Shown one piece after another: positions 1 to 7,500 of a DNA stretch of 64,000 nucleotides (positions are counted from its first letter, which is position 1; each line of letters begins with the position of its first letter). Below the pieces are notes generated by a model. The model worked only from the letters and a program-made list of their open reading frames with translations. It was not told the origin of the DNA and ran no database searches. The translations under genes were made by a program, and so were the position numbers. The stretch comes from CAYQSU01 sp964420325. GTDB taxonomy: Bacteria > Pseudomonadota > Alphaproteobacteria > Rhodospirillales > Defluviicoccaceae. The stretch lies in contig CAYQSU010000003.1 in NCBI GenBank assembly GCA_964420325.1, forward strand, positions 1 through 64,000, read 5' to 3'.

Positions 1-1
1 G

Positions 2-271
<270 letters not shown>

Positions 272-500
272 CACGGGGCGGATCTTCTGCTGCAGTGCAG
301 GATTCCACACCAACCGAATGGTCTTTCGGTCCCCCTCCAAATGTGCTATGCGTCACACACCGTGCGCGCTTCCCGGGGTGGAGAGTGGCGGCGAGATTTC
401 GCGACGAGCGCGCCAGAAACTCGTTCGCTCTTCCCGACATGTCTGCAAGAAAGAACAAAGGGCTGCGCGCACGGCCCAACCCTCCGTCGGAGGTCTTCGC

Positions 501-941
501 CTACCACGTTCCGGTGTTCGCCATGCTCGCCCACGGCTCGGCGGGCGCCAGCGCCTCGCCCTTTTGCAGGAGCTCGACGGAGATGCCGTCCGGCGAGCGA
601 ACGAAGGCCATGCGGCCGTCGCGGGGTGGCCGGTTGATGGTGACGCCGCCGTCCATCAGCCGCCGGCAGGTGGCGTAGATGTCGTCGACGCGAAAGGCCA
701 AGTGGCCGAAGTTGCGGCCGCCGGCGTACGTCTCGGGATCCCAGTTGTAGGTGAGCTCGAGCATCGGCGCGCCGTCGCGCCCCGCCCGCTCCTCGTCGTC
801 GGGGGCGACGAGGAAGATCAGCGTGTACCGCCCCGTCCTGCTCTCGTGGCGCCGCACCTCCTTGAGCCCTAGCTTCTGGCAATAGAAGGCGAGGCTCTCG
901 GCGATGTCGCCGATCCGCACCATGGTATGCAGATACTGCAT
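501..941 (-). CDS. gloA: Lactoylglutathione lyase (glyoxalase I)
   Basis: This 146-residue protein is a single-chain glyoxalase I of the bacterial short type. It isomerises the hemithioacetal of methylglyoxal and glutathione to S-lactoylglutathione in the cytoplasm. The four metal ligands expected for the family are present at His5, Glu62, His80 and Glu123, in the motifs MQYLHTMVRIGD, LELTYNWD, FGHLAFRVDD and VELLQKGE. The start is the ATG at 941; the protein matches the normal family length. The gene stands alone between trpE and the polysaccharide deacetylase gene and shows no link to the aromatic island. A small GC-rich inverted repeat (481-493) beyond the stop lacks a U-tract, so termination there is uncertain. 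Confidence 0.93.
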   Translation of the reverse strand: MQYLHTMVRIGDIAESLAFYCQKLGLKEVRRHESRTGRYTLIFLVAPDDEERAGRDGAPMLELTYNWDPETYAGGRNFGHLAFRVDDIYATCRRLMDGGVTINRPPRDGRMAFVRSPDGISVELLQKGEALAPAEPWASMANTGTW

Positions 942-1028
942 GGGCTCTCTCCCCGTTCCCGTTGCACCGCGTCCGTCATCTCGGCAAGGTGGCAGCTCCG
1001 GCGGCCGGCTTCAACCGCGCGGTCGCCC

Positions 1029-2183
1029 CTACGGGTGCTGCCGCTCCAGCCGGCGGGCGACGATCGTCGACAGCGGCACCAGCCGGAGGCCGCGCTCCGC
1101 ATGGCCTTCGAGCCACCGGTCCAGGACCTCCAGCGTAATGTCCCGCGGGTGGCCGATGGCGATGGCGTGGCCGTGCCGCCGGGCGATGCGCTCGACGTCG
1201 GCGAGGCGGGCCTCCACGGCCTCGCCGTCGCCGGCATGGTCGAGGAAGACGTTACGCTCGGCGACCGGCACGCCGAAGCGAACGGCGAGCTCGGCACCGA
1301 CGCTCGCGGCCGTGGTCCGCGAATCGAGGAACAGCAGCCCGCGCCGTCTGAGCTCCTGCATGACCAGACCCATGCCCTGATGATCGGCGGTGAAGCGGCT
1401 GCCCATGTGGTTGTTGATGCCGACATAGCCGTCGAACCGCGTCAGCATCCAGTCGAGCCGGCGCCTCAGCTCCGCGGCGTCGAGATCGGCCGCCAGCGCA
1501 TTGGGGCCGGCATCGGCGTCCCGGTCCAAGGGCTCCATGCCGGCGTGCACGAGGAGCTCGTGGCCGGCAGCCCGGGCGATCGCCGTCTGCTCCGGCAGGT
1601 CCTCGGCGTAGGCGAGAAAGGCGAGGGTCAGCGGCCCCGGGAGCGCGATCGCCCACAGCGTCCGCCTGCGATCGACGCCGAGATCGTCGATCACCACCGC
1701 CACCATCGGCGCTCCGTCGGCGGCCGGGGCCGGGACCGCGTGGCGCCGCCAGGCGGGAAGCACAACCGCGTCCTCGCCTGCGACCTCGGCCGGCAGCCGC
1801 GGGAGCATCGCCACCGGCCCCGGATCGCCGGCTGCGGGATCCGGGCCCGGCGGCCCCGGCCCCTCGTGCACCTCCTCCGGCACCGCCTCTTCGTCAACGC
1901 GGAGGAGCCTGTCCTCGACTGCCGCGAAGGCGTCGGGCGCGATCCCTCGCTCGGCGGTGGCGCCGCCTCCCGTCCCGCCCCGCGGCCCCGACGCCAGATC
2001 AACGGCGTACGACGACGGCGGCTCGTGGCGGGCCAGGCGGGCGATGGCATAGCCGCCGATCACGCCGGCGAGCGCGAGGGCGACGAACGCCGCCTGCCGG
2101 CGCAGGTGGGACCGGGGGCGGATCGAAAGGCGGCGTCGGCGGGCCGGCCGGCGATGCGAGGGCATCGATGCATCTGCTCGCAT
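1029..2183 (-). CDS. Divergent polysaccharide deacetylase family protein (YibQ-like)
   Basis: This 384-residue protein has a basic N-terminus, one membrane-spanning segment near residues 28-50, a low-complexity proline/glycine-rich linker, and a C-terminal divergent polysaccharide deacetylase domain (DUF610/YibQ type). Typical motifs are VVIDDLGVDRR, GHELLVHAGMEPLD, GINNHMGSRFTADHQGM and LFLDSRTTAAS. It is predicted to be anchored in the inner membrane with the domain in the periplasm. The family is usually found near cell-envelope genes and its exact substrate is not settled. The gene is divergent from trpG with about 180 bp between the starts. Function beyond the fold is unknown. Confidence 0.85.
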   Translation of the reverse strand: MRADASMPSHRRPARRRRLSIRPRSHLRRQAAFVALALAGVIGGYAIARLARHEPPSSYAVDLASGPRGGTGGGATAERGIAPDAFAAVEDRLLRVDEEAVPEEVHEGPGPPGPDPAAGDPGPVAMLPRLPAEVAGEDAVVLPAWRRHAVPAPAADGAPMVAVVIDDLGVDRRRTLWAIALPGPLTLAFLAYAEDLPEQTAIARAAGHELLVHAGMEPLDRDADAGPNALAADLDAAELRRRLDWMLTRFDGYVGINNHMGSRFTADHQGMGLVMQELRRRGLLFLDSRTTAASVGAELAVRFGVPVAERNVFLDHAGDGEAVEARLADVERIARRHGHAIAIGHPRDITLEVLDRWLEGHAERGLRLVPLSTIVARRLERQHP

Positions 2184-2363
2184 AGGTTTAGCTCCGTTGA
2201 GACCTATCTGGCTCGCCCGGGACCGTCAACGGTCCTCTGGAACGCCGCTCCGATCCTTGACGCACGCGGCGACTGCCGCCATGGTTCGGCCGGCCCCCGC
2301 GTTCTCCGCTCGCGGCGGCACGGCCCGATTCGATGCATGCGTCCCGGCCCGGACCCTGGTCAG

Positions 2364-2951
2364 ATGTTTCTGTTGATCGACAACTACGACAGCTTCACCT
2401 ACAACCTGTTCCACTACCTTGGCGAGATCGGGGTCGAGGTCGAGGTGCATCGCAACGACCAGATCACCGCGGAACAGGCACTGGCGCGGACGCCGCAGGC
2501 CCTCGTCCTCTCGCCCGGGCCGTGCGATCCCGACCGCGCCGGCATCTGCCTCGAGCTGATCCGGAAGGCTGCCGGGCGGATCCCCCTTCTCGGCGTCTGC
2601 CTCGGCCACCAGTGCATCGGCCAGGCATTCGGCGGTCGGGTGGTCCGGGCGCCGCGGCCGATGCACGGCAAGGTGAGCGCCATCCGCCATCACGGCACGG
2701 ACATCTTCGCCGGGCTGCCGTCTCCGTTCGCCGCCAACCGCTATCACTCGCTGATGGTGGCCCGGGACGGACTCCCCGACTGCCTCGCCGTCACCGCCGA
2801 GAGCGAGGACGGCGTGATCCAGGGCCTTGCCCACCGGTCGCTTGCCGTCTACGGCGTCCAGTTTCACCCGGAAAGCATCGCCACCGAGCACGGGCATGCG
2901 CTGTTGCGCAACTTCCTCGACATCGCAACGGCCGCGGGGAGGCGGTCTTGA
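2364..2951 (+). CDS. trpG: Anthranilate synthase component II (glutamine amidotransferase)
   Basis: This 195-residue class I glutamine amidotransferase supplies ammonia to TrpE for anthranilate synthesis. It begins MFLLIDNYDSFTYNL, which sets the ATG at 2364, although the same reading frame stays open for far longer upstream. The nucleophile is Cys79 in GVCLGHQCIG, and the His168/Glu170 pair lies in FHPES. It could also serve aminodeoxychorismate synthase, as PabA does, as in many bacteria with a single copy. The stop codon overlaps the beginning of trpD, so translation is probably coupled. First gene of the trpG-trpD-trpC-moaC-moeA run. Confidence 0.95.
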   Translation: MFLLIDNYDSFTYNLFHYLGEIGVEVEVHRNDQITAEQALARTPQALVLSPGPCDPDRAGICLELIRKAAGRIPLLGVCLGHQCIGQAFGGRVVRAPRPMHGKVSAIRHHGTDIFAGLPSPFAANRYHSLMVARDGLPDCLAVTAESEDGVIQGLAHRSLAVYGVQFHPESIATEHGHALLRNFLDIATAAGRRS

Positions 2952-2959
2952 CGGACAGC

Positions 2960-3994
2960 ATGACGGCGATGAAGGCGCTCTTGGCCAAGCTCGCCCTCGG
3001 TGCGACCCTGTCCGAGGCGGAGGCCGAGACGGCCTTCGGCATCATCATGTCCGGAGACGCGACGCCGGCCCAGATCGGTGGCTTTCTGATGGGGCTCCGG
3101 GTGCGCGGGGAGACCGTCGCCGAGATCACCGGCGCGGTGCGGGTGATGCGGGAGAAGGCGCTGAAGATCGACGCGCCCCCGGACGCCATCGACATCGTCG
3201 GCACCGGCGGCGACGCCTCGGGAACCTTGAACATCTCGACCGGAGCCGCCCTCGTCGTCGCCGGCTGCGGCGTGCCGGTCGCCAAGCACGGCAACCGGGC
3301 GCTGTCGTCGCGCTGCGGCTCGGCCGACGTGCTGGCCGCGCTCGGCGTCAATCTCGATGCCGACACGCACCTCGTCGAGCGCGCGATCCGCGAGGCCGGC
3401 ATCGGCTTCCTCCTGGCACCCCGGCATCACAGCGCGATGCGCCACGTCGCCGGCCCTCGCGTCGAGCTCGGCACGCGCACGATCTTCAACATCCTGGGCC
3501 CGCTCTCGAATCCGGCCGGCGTGCGGGCCCAGTTCTCCGGGGCGTTCTCGCGCCAGTGGATCGAGCCGATGGCCGAGGTGCTGGGCAAGCTCGGCAGCAC
3601 GCGGGCCTGGGTGGTCCACGGCGCCGACGGGCTCGACGAGCTGACCACCACCGGGCCGTCGGCGGTGGCGGAGCTCAAGGCCGGAACCGTGAGGACCTTC
3701 GAGGTGGTGCCGGCGGATGCCGGCCTCCCGGTCGCCTCTGCCGAGTCGCTCAGGGGCGGCGACGCCGAGACCAACGCCGCGGCCATGCGCGCCATGCTCG
3801 GCGGCGAGCGGGGGCCGTTCCGCGACGTGGTCCTCTACAATGCCGCGGCGGCGCTGATCGTCGCCGACAGGGTCTCCGACCTCAAGGCCGGAGTGGCGAT
3901 GGCGGCCGCCGCCATCGACTCCGGGCGCGCCAGGGCCACCCTCGAGCGCCTGGTCGAGATCACGAACATGCCGGTGCGGGCCGGCGGGCCGTGA
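2960..3994 (+). CDS. trpD: Anthranilate phosphoribosyltransferase
   Basis: The 344-residue enzyme transfers the phosphoribosyl group of PRPP to anthranilate. The glycine-rich PRPP loop GTGGD is at residues 81-85 and KHGNR at 109-113, followed by SSRCGSADVL; all are family hallmarks. An upstream TTG at 2948 overlaps the trpG stop (TTGA) and would add four residues (MTDS); the ATG at 2960 gives MTAMKALLAKL and the normal length. The 3' end overlaps trpC as GTGA. Part of the trpGDC operon. Confidence 0.94.
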   Translation: MTAMKALLAKLALGATLSEAEAETAFGIIMSGDATPAQIGGFLMGLRVRGETVAEITGAVRVMREKALKIDAPPDAIDIVGTGGDASGTLNISTGAALVVAGCGVPVAKHGNRALSSRCGSADVLAALGVNLDADTHLVERAIREAGIGFLLAPRHHSAMRHVAGPRVELGTRTIFNILGPLSNPAGVRAQFSGAFSRQWIEPMAEVLGKLGSTRAWVVHGADGLDELTTTGPSAVAELKAGTVRTFEVVPADAGLPVASAESLRGGDAETNAAAMRAMLGGERGPFRDVVLYNAAAALIVADRVSDLKAGVAMAAAAIDSGRARATLERLVEITNMPVRAGGP

Positions 3995-4836
3995 GCGACA
4001 TCCTCGCCCGCATCTGCGCCGACAAGCGGGAGCACGTGGCGCGACAGCAAGAGATCCATCCGCCGGCGGCAGTCGCCGCCGCCGCAGCCTCTGCGCCGCC
4101 CGTGCGGCATTTCGCGGCGTACCTCGTCGACGCGGTGGCCCGCGGCGGCTACGGTCTCATCGCCGAGATCAAGCGGGCGTCCCCGTCCCGGGGGCTGATC
4201 CGCGAGCAGTTCGACCCGGCCGAGCTCGCCCGCGCCTATGCCGCCGGCGGCGCCACCTGCTTGTCGGTGCTCACCGACCGCCCCTACTTCCAGGGGGACG
4301 ACGCGTTCGTCGGCGCCGCCCGCACCGCCGTCGATCTGCCGATCCTGCGCAAGGAGTTCATCCTCGATCCGTACCAGATCGCCGAATCGCGCGCGATCGG
4401 CGCCGACTGCGTGCTCTTGATCATGGCGGCACTGGAAGGCGGCGAGGCGAAGGTGCTGGCGGATGCGGCCCACGCCCTCGGCATGGACGTGCTGGTCGAG
4501 GTCCACGACCAACCGGAGCTCGATCAGGCGCTCGCCCTCGGCACCTCGCTGATCGGCATCAACAACCGCGATCTCAAGACCCTCGAGGTCGACCTGGCGA
4601 CGACGGAGCGTCTGGCGCCGCTCGTTCCGGACGACCGCCTCGTGGTCAGCGAAAGCGGCCTCAAGACCCCAGCCGATCTCGCCCGCATGGCAGCCGCGGG
4701 CGTGCGCTGCTTCCTCGTCGGCGAATCGCTGATGAGCGCGGACGACGTGGCGGAGGCGACGCGCGCGCTGCTGGAGGCGCCCGAGGCCCTGGCGCCGTCC
4801 CGATCCGGCCTTGCGGTCGCACCGGGGGACGACTAA
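3991..4836 (+). CDS. trpC: Indole-3-glycerol-phosphate synthase
   Basis: This 281-residue TIM-barrel enzyme makes indole-3-glycerol phosphate from CdRP. It starts with GTG at 3991, overlapping the trpD stop by four bases (GTGA). Active-site motifs in order are AEIKRASPSRG, LRKEFILDPYQI, LVEVHDQPELD, GINNRDLKTLEVD and VVSESGL. It is a monofunctional TrpC, not fused to TrpF, and trpF is not in this window. The residues after VAEATRALLEAPE form a short C-terminal extension rich in alanine and proline. Confidence 0.95.
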   Translation: MSDILARICADKREHVARQQEIHPPAAVAAAAASAPPVRHFAAYLVDAVARGGYGLIAEIKRASPSRGLIREQFDPAELARAYAAGGATCLSVLTDRPYFQGDDAFVGAARTAVDLPILRKEFILDPYQIAESRAIGADCVLLIMAALEGGEAKVLADAAHALGMDVLVEVHDQPELDQALALGTSLIGINNRDLKTLEVDLATTERLAPLVPDDRLVVSESGLKTPADLARMAAAGVRCFLVGESLMSADDVAEATRALLEAPEALAPSRSGLAVAPGDD

Positions 4837-4869
4837 CGTCGAAGACGGGCGGCGAACGCGGCATTCGCA

Positions 4870-5346
4870 ATGGCAGGCTTTACCCACTTCGATGCTGACG
4901 GCAACGCGGTGATGGTCGACGTCTCGGCGAAGGACGTCACCGACCGCACGGCGACGGCCGGGGCCTCGGTGCTGATGAAGCCGGAAACCCTTGCCCTGAT
5001 CCGTGCGGGGCGGGTCGAGAAGGGGGACGTCCTCGGCGTCGCCCGTCTCGCCGGCATCATGGCGGCGAAGCGAACGCCGGAGCTGATCCCGCTCTGTCAT
5101 CCCCTGGCGCTGACGGCGGTCGCCGTGGACCTGAGCCTCGATGCCGACCGCAGCGCCGTCGACATCGCCGCCACCTGCCGTCTCCGCGGGCGCACCGGCG
5201 TCGAGATGGAGGCGCTGACCGCCGCCGCCGTCGCCGCCCTCACCGTCTACGACATGTGCAAGGCCGTCGACCGCGGGATGCGGATCACGGACTTGAGGCT
5301 CGTCCACAAGGCAGGCGGCAAGTCCGGCGTGTTCGAGGCCGACTGA
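4870..5346 (+). CDS. moaC: Cyclic pyranopterin monophosphate synthase
   Basis: MoaC makes cyclic pyranopterin monophosphate, the first stable intermediate of molybdenum cofactor synthesis. The 158-residue protein has Lys67, His77 in IPLCHPL, VEMEAL at 111-116, and Asp128/Lys131 in YDMCKAVDRGM, all expected catalytic residues. It begins 33 bp after trpC and overlaps moeA at the stop (TGATG). The link of trpGDC with moaC and moeA is a known arrangement in alphaproteobacteria. The cofactor is relevant here because the window also encodes a molybdopterin enzyme (PadB). Confidence 0.96.
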   Translation: MAGFTHFDADGNAVMVDVSAKDVTDRTATAGASVLMKPETLALIRAGRVEKGDVLGVARLAGIMAAKRTPELIPLCHPLALTAVAVDLSLDADRSAVDIAATCRLRGRTGVEMEALTAAAVAALTVYDMCKAVDRGMRITDLRLVHKAGGKSGVFEAD

Positions 5347-6557
5347 TGCTGTCGGTGGACGAAGCGGTGGCAATCGTTGCTGCCGGTTTCCGCCTCCTTG
5401 CCGCGGAGCAGGTGGCGTTGCCGGACGCCCTCGGCCGCGTGCTTGCCGAGGACGTCTCCTCCCGGGTCACCCAGCCGCCGGCGGACGTCTCGTCGATGGA
5501 CGGCTTCGCGGTGCGCGCCGGGAACGCCGACGAGGTGCCGCGGAACCTCCGCCTCGTCGGCGAATCCGCCGCCGGCAGCGGCTTCGAGGGCATCGTCGGG
5601 CCCGGAGAGGCGGTGCGCATCTCCACTGGCGCGCCCGTGCCCCGCGGCGCCGACGCGATCGTCATCCAGGAGCACACCCGAAGGCAGGGCGACACGGTGA
5701 GGGTGCTCGAGAGGCCGGTCGCCGGCCGCTGGATCCGTCGGGCGGGCAAGGATTTCCGCAAGGACCAAGTGCTGCTCACGGCCGGCCGGGTGCTCGGCGC
5801 CCGCGACATCGGCCTCGCCGCGGCGATGAACGTTCCCTGGCTGATGGTCCGCAGGCGCCCCCGGGTCGCCCTGATCGCCACCGGCGACGAGGTGGTGATG
5901 CCGGGCGATCCCATCGCCTCCGACCAGATCATCAGCTCGAACAGCCTGGCGCTCGCCGCCTATGTCCGGGTCTTCGGCGGCGAACCGATCAACCTCGGCA
6001 TCGCCCGCGATACCGAAGCGAGCCTGCGAACGCTGGTCGAGGCTGCGCGCGGCGCCGACCTCCTGGTGACCATGGGCGGCGCCTCCGTCGGCGACCACGA
6101 CCTGGTGCGCCGGGTGCTCGGCGACAAGGGACTCGATCTCCGCTTCTACAAGGTCGCGATGCGCCCCGGAAAGCCCTTGATCTTCGGCCGCCTCGGCGAC
6201 GTGCCGGTGCTCGGCCTCCCGGGCAACCCCGTCTCCGTCGGCGTGACCGCGGTCGTCTTCCTGAGGCCGGCGCTGGAGATCATGCTGGGTGTGCGGTCCG
6301 ACACCGATCCGGCGACGGCCGTTCTCGGCCGCGAGATCGGCGCCAACGACGAGCGCCAGGACTACCTGCGCGCGCGGCTCGGCCGGAGCGCCGCGGGCGA
6401 TCTCGTCGCCACGCCGTTCGAGGCTCAGGACAGCTCGATGCTGGCGCTGTTCGCCGAGGCCGACTGCCTCGTGGTCCGACCGCCGTTCGCCTCGCCGGCG
6501 GCGGCCGGCGACCGCGCGCCCATCGTTCTCCTGCGCCAGGGCACGGTCCGCTTCTAG
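5346..6557 (+). CDS. moeA: Molybdopterin molybdotransferase
   Basis: This 403-residue protein inserts molybdate into adenylylated molybdopterin. It starts at the ATG overlapping the moaC stop. Motifs are VSSMDGFAVRA near the N-terminus, RISTGAPVPRGADAIV, the MoCF-binding segment ALIATGDEVVMPGD, TMGGASVGDHDLV and GLPGNPVSV, followed by the C-terminal beta-barrel domain IV. The length is normal for a single-domain-set MoeA. It is the last gene of the trp-moa run; 217 bp then separate it from lexA, which has its own promoter region. Confidence 0.95.
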   Translation: MLSVDEAVAIVAAGFRLLAAEQVALPDALGRVLAEDVSSRVTQPPADVSSMDGFAVRAGNADEVPRNLRLVGESAAGSGFEGIVGPGEAVRISTGAPVPRGADAIVIQEHTRRQGDTVRVLERPVAGRWIRRAGKDFRKDQVLLTAGRVLGARDIGLAAAMNVPWLMVRRRPRVALIATGDEVVMPGDPIASDQIISSNSLALAAYVRVFGGEPINLGIARDTEASLRTLVEAARGADLLVTMGGASVGDHDLVRRVLGDKGLDLRFYKVAMRPGKPLIFGRLGDVPVLGLPGNPVSVGVTAVVFLRPALEIMLGVRSDTDPATAVLGREIGANDERQDYLRARLGRSAAGDLVATPFEAQDSSMLALFAEADCLVVRPPFASPAAAGDRAPIVLLRQGTVRF

Positions 6558-6608
6558 GCTTCCCGCCGCGCCGGCCGAGCGGCAGAATTAGCGCTTGACT
6601 GCGGCAAG

Positions 6609-6623
6609 GAACCAAACTAGAAC
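6609..6623. promoter_or_regulatory. SOS box upstream of lexA (GAAC-N7-GAAC)
   Basis: The sequence reads GAAC-CAAACTA-GAAC, an exact match to the direct-repeat operator bound by LexA in alphaproteobacteria. It lies about 150 bp before the lexA start codon, consistent with autoregulation of lexA. It is also one of the better clade markers in the window. Confidence 0.85.
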
Positions 6624-6633
6624 ATGCGTTGTG

Positions 6634-6648
6634 GTTTTTGTTTTGTTC
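6634..6648. promoter_or_regulatory. Possible second, imperfect LexA site (GTTT-N7-GTTC)
   Basis: Eleven bases after the exact SOS box the sequence reads GTTT-TTGTTTT-GTTC, one mismatch from GTTC-N7-GTTC and in the opposite orientation. Two LexA sites in one promoter are plausible, but this T-rich stretch could match by chance. Confidence 0.35.
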
Positions 6649-6774
6649 CGAACCTGGTGGTGGTCAGGCGGCGACCATTACAGCGACCGAGCGAGACACC
6701 AGCTCCGGGGCGGGTAGCGGCGTCGGTCGCAGCAGGTCGGCGGATCGGGTGGCGGCAGAAAGGGGGCAGTGCGC

Positions 6775-7485
6775 ATGCTGACGAAGAAACAGTATCAGTT
6801 GCTGGTCTACATCGACCAGCGCCTCAAGGACGGCGGCGTCTCGCCCTCGTTCGACGAGATGAAGGAAGCCTTGGGGCTGCGGTCGAAATCCGGCATCCAC
6901 CGCCTGATCACCGCGCTCGAGGAGCGGGGATTCCTGCGCCGGCTTCCGCACCGCGCGCGCGCCCTCGAGGTTCTGCGTCTGCCGGAGAACGTCGTGCCAG
7001 CGATCCGTCGCGAGCGCCGGGCGCAGGACCAGCGATTCGCACCCAACGTGATCAAGGGCGATTTCAAGCTCCCCGGCTCGCAGGTGTCGTCGGCGTCGGG
7101 CGTCGTGCAGCTGCCGCTTTACGGGCGGATCGCCGCCGGCACCCCGATCGCGGCACTGAGGGACCATTCGCGCTCGATCGAGCTCCCGGCGTGCCTGCTC
7201 GGCAAGGGCGAGCACTACGCCCTCGAGGTGGAGGGCGACTCGATGATCGAGGCCGGCATCCACGAAGGCGACACCGTGATCATCGAGCGCGGCGACAACG
7301 CCGAGAACGGGACCATCGTCGTTGCCCTGGTCGACCACGAGGAAGTGACGCTGAAGCGCATTCGCCGGCGCGGTCATTCGATCGCCTTGGAGCCGGCCAA
7401 CCCCGCCTATGAGACGCGGATCTGCGGTCCCGACCAGGTCGAGGTCCAGGGCCGGCTCATCGGCCTCTACCGCCGGTACGACTGA
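6775..7485 (+). CDS. lexA: LexA repressor of the SOS response
   Basis: This 236-residue protein represses DNA-damage genes and cleaves itself when stimulated by RecA. It begins MLTKKQYQLLVYID at the ATG 6775, behind an AGGGGG ribosome site; an in-frame GTG six bases upstream is less likely. The winged helix-turn-helix covers SPSFDEMKEALGLRSKSGIH. The self-cleavage bond is Ala121-Gly122 in RIAAGTPIAA, and the Ser156 (EGDSMIEAG) and Lys194 (VTLKRI) pair forms the catalytic dyad. It is convergent with comEC. Confidence 0.97.
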   Translation: MLTKKQYQLLVYIDQRLKDGGVSPSFDEMKEALGLRSKSGIHRLITALEERGFLRRLPHRARALEVLRLPENVVPAIRRERRAQDQRFAPNVIKGDFKLPGSQVSSASGVVQLPLYGRIAAGTPIAALRDHSRSIELPACLLGKGEHYALEVEGDSMIEAGIHEGDTVIIERGDNAENGTIVVALVDHEEVTLKRIRRRGHSIALEPANPAYETRICGPDQVEVQGRLIGLYRRYD

Positions 7486-7500
7486 GCGCGCGCGCCACGC

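Noticed and set aside
481..493. Small hairpin CCTCCGTCGGAGG after gloA as a terminator
   Set aside because: Short stem and no T-run on either side, so termination cannot be supported.
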